From contig NZ_CP041372.2 in assembly GCF_006965545.2 (NCBI RefSeq), positions 124,001 through 188,000 of the forward strand: a stretch of DNA of 64,000 bases, read 5' to 3'. Position 1 is the stretch's first letter. Each line of letters opens with the position of its first letter. Made by a program: the position numbers and the translations under genes. This DNA is from Paenalkalicoccus suaedae. Lineage in GTDB: Bacteria; Bacillota; Bacilli; Bacillales; Salisediminibacteriaceae. The notes under the pieces are model-generated. The model was not told the origin of the DNA. It worked only from the letters and a program-made list of their open reading frames with translations, and ran no database searches. Shown in pieces: positions 61,839 to 64,000 of this stretch.

Positions 61839-61895
61839 GGCTAGTAGTATACTAGCCTACAGCCGAAATAACAACGTTGTTATTTTGACTGTAGG
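61839..61895. promoter_or_regulatory. Nested palindromes upstream of uxaA
   Basis: First GGCTAGT/ACTAGCC (61839-61845/61851-61857), then CCTACAG/CTGTAGG (61856-61862/61889-61895) enclosing the perfect 20-bp palindrome AAATAACAACGTTGTTATTT (61866-61885). No T run follows. The central AACGTT resembles LacI-family operators. RNA made here would form one long hairpin 35 nt before uxaA. Confidence 0.6.
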
Positions 61896-61929
61896 CGGTT
61901 TGGTGATCATCATTATGAAGGGGGCTACC

Positions 61930-63435
61930 ATGAGTAAAGCAAATGTGGACTATATTCAGGTGAACGAAGCGGATCACGTGTTCATTACGCTAAGAGAGTA
62001 TAAAAAAGGGGATCAGATCGAAGGGCGGGAAGTAAGCTTAAAGGTCGAAGCTGATACCCCATCTGGGCATAAAATAGCGCGCAAGGATATCACAAAAGGG
62101 GAGTCCGTTTATAAGTTTGGGTATCCAATAGGTCATGCTACAAAGGAAATTAAAGCAGGTCAATGGGTACACACTCATAATCTAAAAACCTCGTTATCAG
62201 GAACTCAGAACTATGACTACGTACCAAAACCTCAGGCGAGCCTGCCTGATAGGCAAGGATATACATTTGAAGGGTACAACCGCAAGGATGGGCAGGCAGG
62301 AATTCGAAATGAAGTATGGGTCATTAATACAGTTGGTTGTATTAATAAAACCTGTGAGACGGTCGTCAAAATGGCTAATGAGACATTTTCAGAAGAGGAT
62401 GGTATTGACGGCGTTTATCACTTCCCACATTTATTTGGCTGTTCTCAGCTTGGAGACGACCTTCATAACACACAAAAAATTCTTAGTGGATTAATTCACC
62501 ATCCCAATGCAGCTGCTATTCTTGTTATGGGATTAGGGTGTGAAAATAATTACATCCAAGTGTTTAAGGACGTCATAGGTGAGATTGATCAAGAACGAAT
62601 TGCCTTTCTCGAGGTGCAAAAGGTAGAGGATGAAATAGAAGAAGCACTGAATGCCATCGAGGAGCTTGTTGCCTATGCCTCTACTTTTCAAAAGGAACCC
62701 ATTCCTTTATCTAAATTAAAGGTAGGCTTAAAATGCGGCGGGTCTGATGGATTGTCTGGTATAACAGCCAATCCATTACTTGGGGCCTTTTCGGATAGGT
62801 TAATTGCAGAGGGCGGCACGACGGTTCTGACGGAGACACCGGAACTCTTCGGAGCAGAACACCTGCTAATGGAGCGAGCGGATAACGAAGGTGTATTTAA
62901 TAACATTGTAACGATGGTCAACGATTTTAAAGAGTACTTTTTACGACATGGGCAACAAATCTATGAGAACCCTTCACCGGGTAATAAAGATGGAGGAATA
63001 ACTACACTGGAGGAAAAATCGTTGGGAAATGTTCAAAAGGGGGGCTTTGCTCAAGTATCTGACGTCTTAAAGTACGGGGATCGTCTAGTAGCTCCTGGTC
63101 TTAATTTACTGGAGGGGCCAGGTAATGATTTAATATCTGTCACCGCACTAGCTGCCTCAGGAGCCCAAATAGTTCTTTTTACAACGGGCAGAGGAACGCC
63201 TTTTGGTGGGCCTGTGCCGACGGTTAAACTATCTACGAACACAGCGTTAGCCGCTCGTAAAAAGCGTTGGATTGACTTTAATGCTGGGGTTCTCGTGGAA
63301 GGGACAGATAAAGAGGATCTTGCCGAGGAATTCATGCGTTATATCATCGACTTGGCATCTGGTAAAACAAAAACGAACAACGAACGGTATGGTTTTAAAG
63401 AGATCTCGATTTTTAAAGACGGAGTAGTCTTATAA
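61930..63435 (+). CDS. uxaA: Altronate dehydratase-like enzyme (UxaA family)
   Basis: 501 residues from ATG 61930, AAGGGGG 5 nt upstream; earlier in-frame starts overlap the palindrome. An N-terminal SAF domain (about 1-95) is fused to the GD_AH_C catalytic domain with RNEVWVINTVGCINKTCETV, GLGCENN and CGGSDGLSGITANP. These enzymes are iron-dependent and convert D-altronate to KDG; galactarate dehydratase is the alternative, but KDG kinase and aldolase next door favour altronate. Confidence 0.88.
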   Translation: MSKANVDYIQVNEADHVFITLREYKKGDQIEGREVSLKVEADTPSGHKIARKDITKGESVYKFGYPIGHATKEIKAGQWVHTHNLKTSLSGTQNYDYVPKPQASLPDRQGYTFEGYNRKDGQAGIRNEVWVINTVGCINKTCETVVKMANETFSEEDGIDGVYHFPHLFGCSQLGDDLHNTQKILSGLIHHPNAAAILVMGLGCENNYIQVFKDVIGEIDQERIAFLEVQKVEDEIEEALNAIEELVAYASTFQKEPIPLSKLKVGLKCGGSDGLSGITANPLLGAFSDRLIAEGGTTVLTETPELFGAEHLLMERADNEGVFNNIVTMVNDFKEYFLRHGQQIYENPSPGNKDGGITTLEEKSLGNVQKGGFAQVSDVLKYGDRLVAPGLNLLEGPGNDLISVTALAASGAQIVLFTTGRGTPFGGPVPTVKLSTNTALAARKKRWIDFNAGVLVEGTDKEDLAEEFMRYIIDLASGKTKTNNERYGFKEISIFKDGVVL

Positions 63436-63550
63436 CAATAAGCAAAAACGTTTCCCTTACACATAACGACCGTTGCCCAGCTTTGAAAGGGAACCACTAG
63501 TAGCAAGGAATTGTCGCTCACTTCTTCCCACAAGGCTACATGATAATAGA

Positions 63551-63590
63551 GCAAAAAAGCTTTCGCCAGAGTAGGCGAAAGCTTTTTTGC
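63551..63590. terminator. Bidirectional terminator between uxaA and kduD
   Basis: GCAAAAAAGCTTTCGCC (63551-63567) and GGCGAAAGCTTTTTTGC (63574-63590) are perfectly complementary around AGAGTA. The A and T tracts inside the stem serve both converging transcripts. Confidence 0.9.
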
Positions 63591-63595
63591 TGAGA

Positions 63596-64000
63596 TTAAG
63601 AGCTCATCCAGCCACCATCTACACATAGAATGTGTCCATTCATGTAATGGCCAGCATCGGAAGCGAGAAAGACAACGGGACCCTTCAAGTCCTCGGGTTT
63701 ACCCCACTCGCCTTGTGGAATTCGGGAGGTGATAAACTCATTTCGTGCTTTATCCTCTCGGATTGGTGCTGTATTATCCGTAGCAAAATATCCTGGTGCT
63801 ATGGCGTTGACGTTCACACCCTTTTTAGCCCACTCGTTTGCGAACGATTTTGTTAGTCCTGCAACGGCGTGCTTCGTTGCAGAATAGGCAGGGACGCGCA
63901 TACCGCCTTGGAACGATAGCATCGAAGCAATGTTGATTATTTTACCGGACCCATTTTCAAGCATGTGCTTGCCAAAGCCCCTTGTTAATCGAAACACGGC
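63596..64000 (-). CDS. kduD: SDR dehydrogenase, probably 2-dehydro-3-deoxy-D-gluconate 5-dehydrogenase (5'-truncated by window)
   Basis: The C-terminal 134 residues or so of a classical SDR. Catalytic Ser in NIASMLSFQGG, YSATK with the Tyr-x3-Lys pair, NAIAPGYFATDNT and the terminal GHILCVDGGW, all close to KduD. The frame runs through base 64000 without a start. It interconverts 5-keto-4-deoxyuronate products and KDG, in keeping with uxaA, kdgK and eda. Confidence 0.82.
   Translation of the reverse strand, partial: AVFRLTRGFGKHMLENGSGKIINIASMLSFQGGMRVPAYSATKHAVAGLTKSFANEWAKKGVNVNAIAPGYFATDNTAPIREDKARNEFITSRIPQGEWGKPEDLKGPVVFLASDAGHYMNGHILCVDGGWMSS

Overview
The window is a stretch of chromosome from a low-to-mid GC Bacillota, almost certainly a Bacillaceae species. 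The evidence is gene order (rplJL, rpoBC, rplGB, rpsLG, fusA, tuf, then the S10, spc and alpha operons ending rplQ-ecfA1-ecfA2-ecfT-truA-rplM-rpsI), Shine-Dalgarno sites close to AAAGGAGG, frequent TTG and GTG starts, zinc-type S14 and L36, and the CxxC/CxxD lid of adenylate kinase. I cannot name the species from sequence alone.

Layout. 1-34945 is the transcription/translation supercluster, with the energy-coupling-factor (ECF) transporter module and tRNA pseudouridine synthase at its end. It departs from the Bacillus subtilis order mainly by an unrelated membrane protein gene (14506-15321) between tuf and rpsJ. 34946-42349 is a mixed accessory/housekeeping stretch: SDR dehydrogenase, SMP-30/gluconolactonase-like protein, soluble PAS-chemotaxis signalling protein, CPBP membrane protease, small membrane proteins, GNAT, histidine phosphatase and a lipoprotein.

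42712-52208 is a defence island: a complete type I restriction-modification operon (hsdM-hsdS-hsdR) followed by a very AT-rich, two-reverse-transcriptase cassette. The two RT genes diverge from a 270-bp gap that encodes, on the minus strand, a compact structured RNA of about 168 nt. That RNA is closed by a perfect 10-bp helix, carries four hairpins and exposes an ACACAC tract. This matches the architecture of defence-associated reverse transcriptase type 3 (Drt3a/UG3, Drt3b/UG8 and ncRNA). The smaller RT appears to start at a rare ATT codon with an excellent ribosome-binding site; the first ordinary start codon would remove the catalytic first aspartate.

52519-55560 holds a SurA-N-like lipoprotein whose ribosome-binding site is locked in a hairpin with an upstream C-tract, a GNAT, a 34-residue membrane peptide and a decayed IS1182-type transposase. 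55798-59377 (minus strand) is lutR and the lutABC lactate-oxidation operon, whose promoter contains a TCATC-N-GATGA LutR operator. 59378-60186 contains an AraC-type regulator relic. 60187-64000 is a hexuronate/ketodeoxygluconate module: KDPG aldolase, KDG kinase, altronate dehydratase-like UxaA and, convergent, a KduD-like dehydrogenase that runs off the window.

Beyond the genes, three intergenic regions carry imperfect tandem arrays with a 20-21-nt period and a shared GGAA core. All three lie directly downstream of an intrinsic terminator. They look like one unannotated repeat family.
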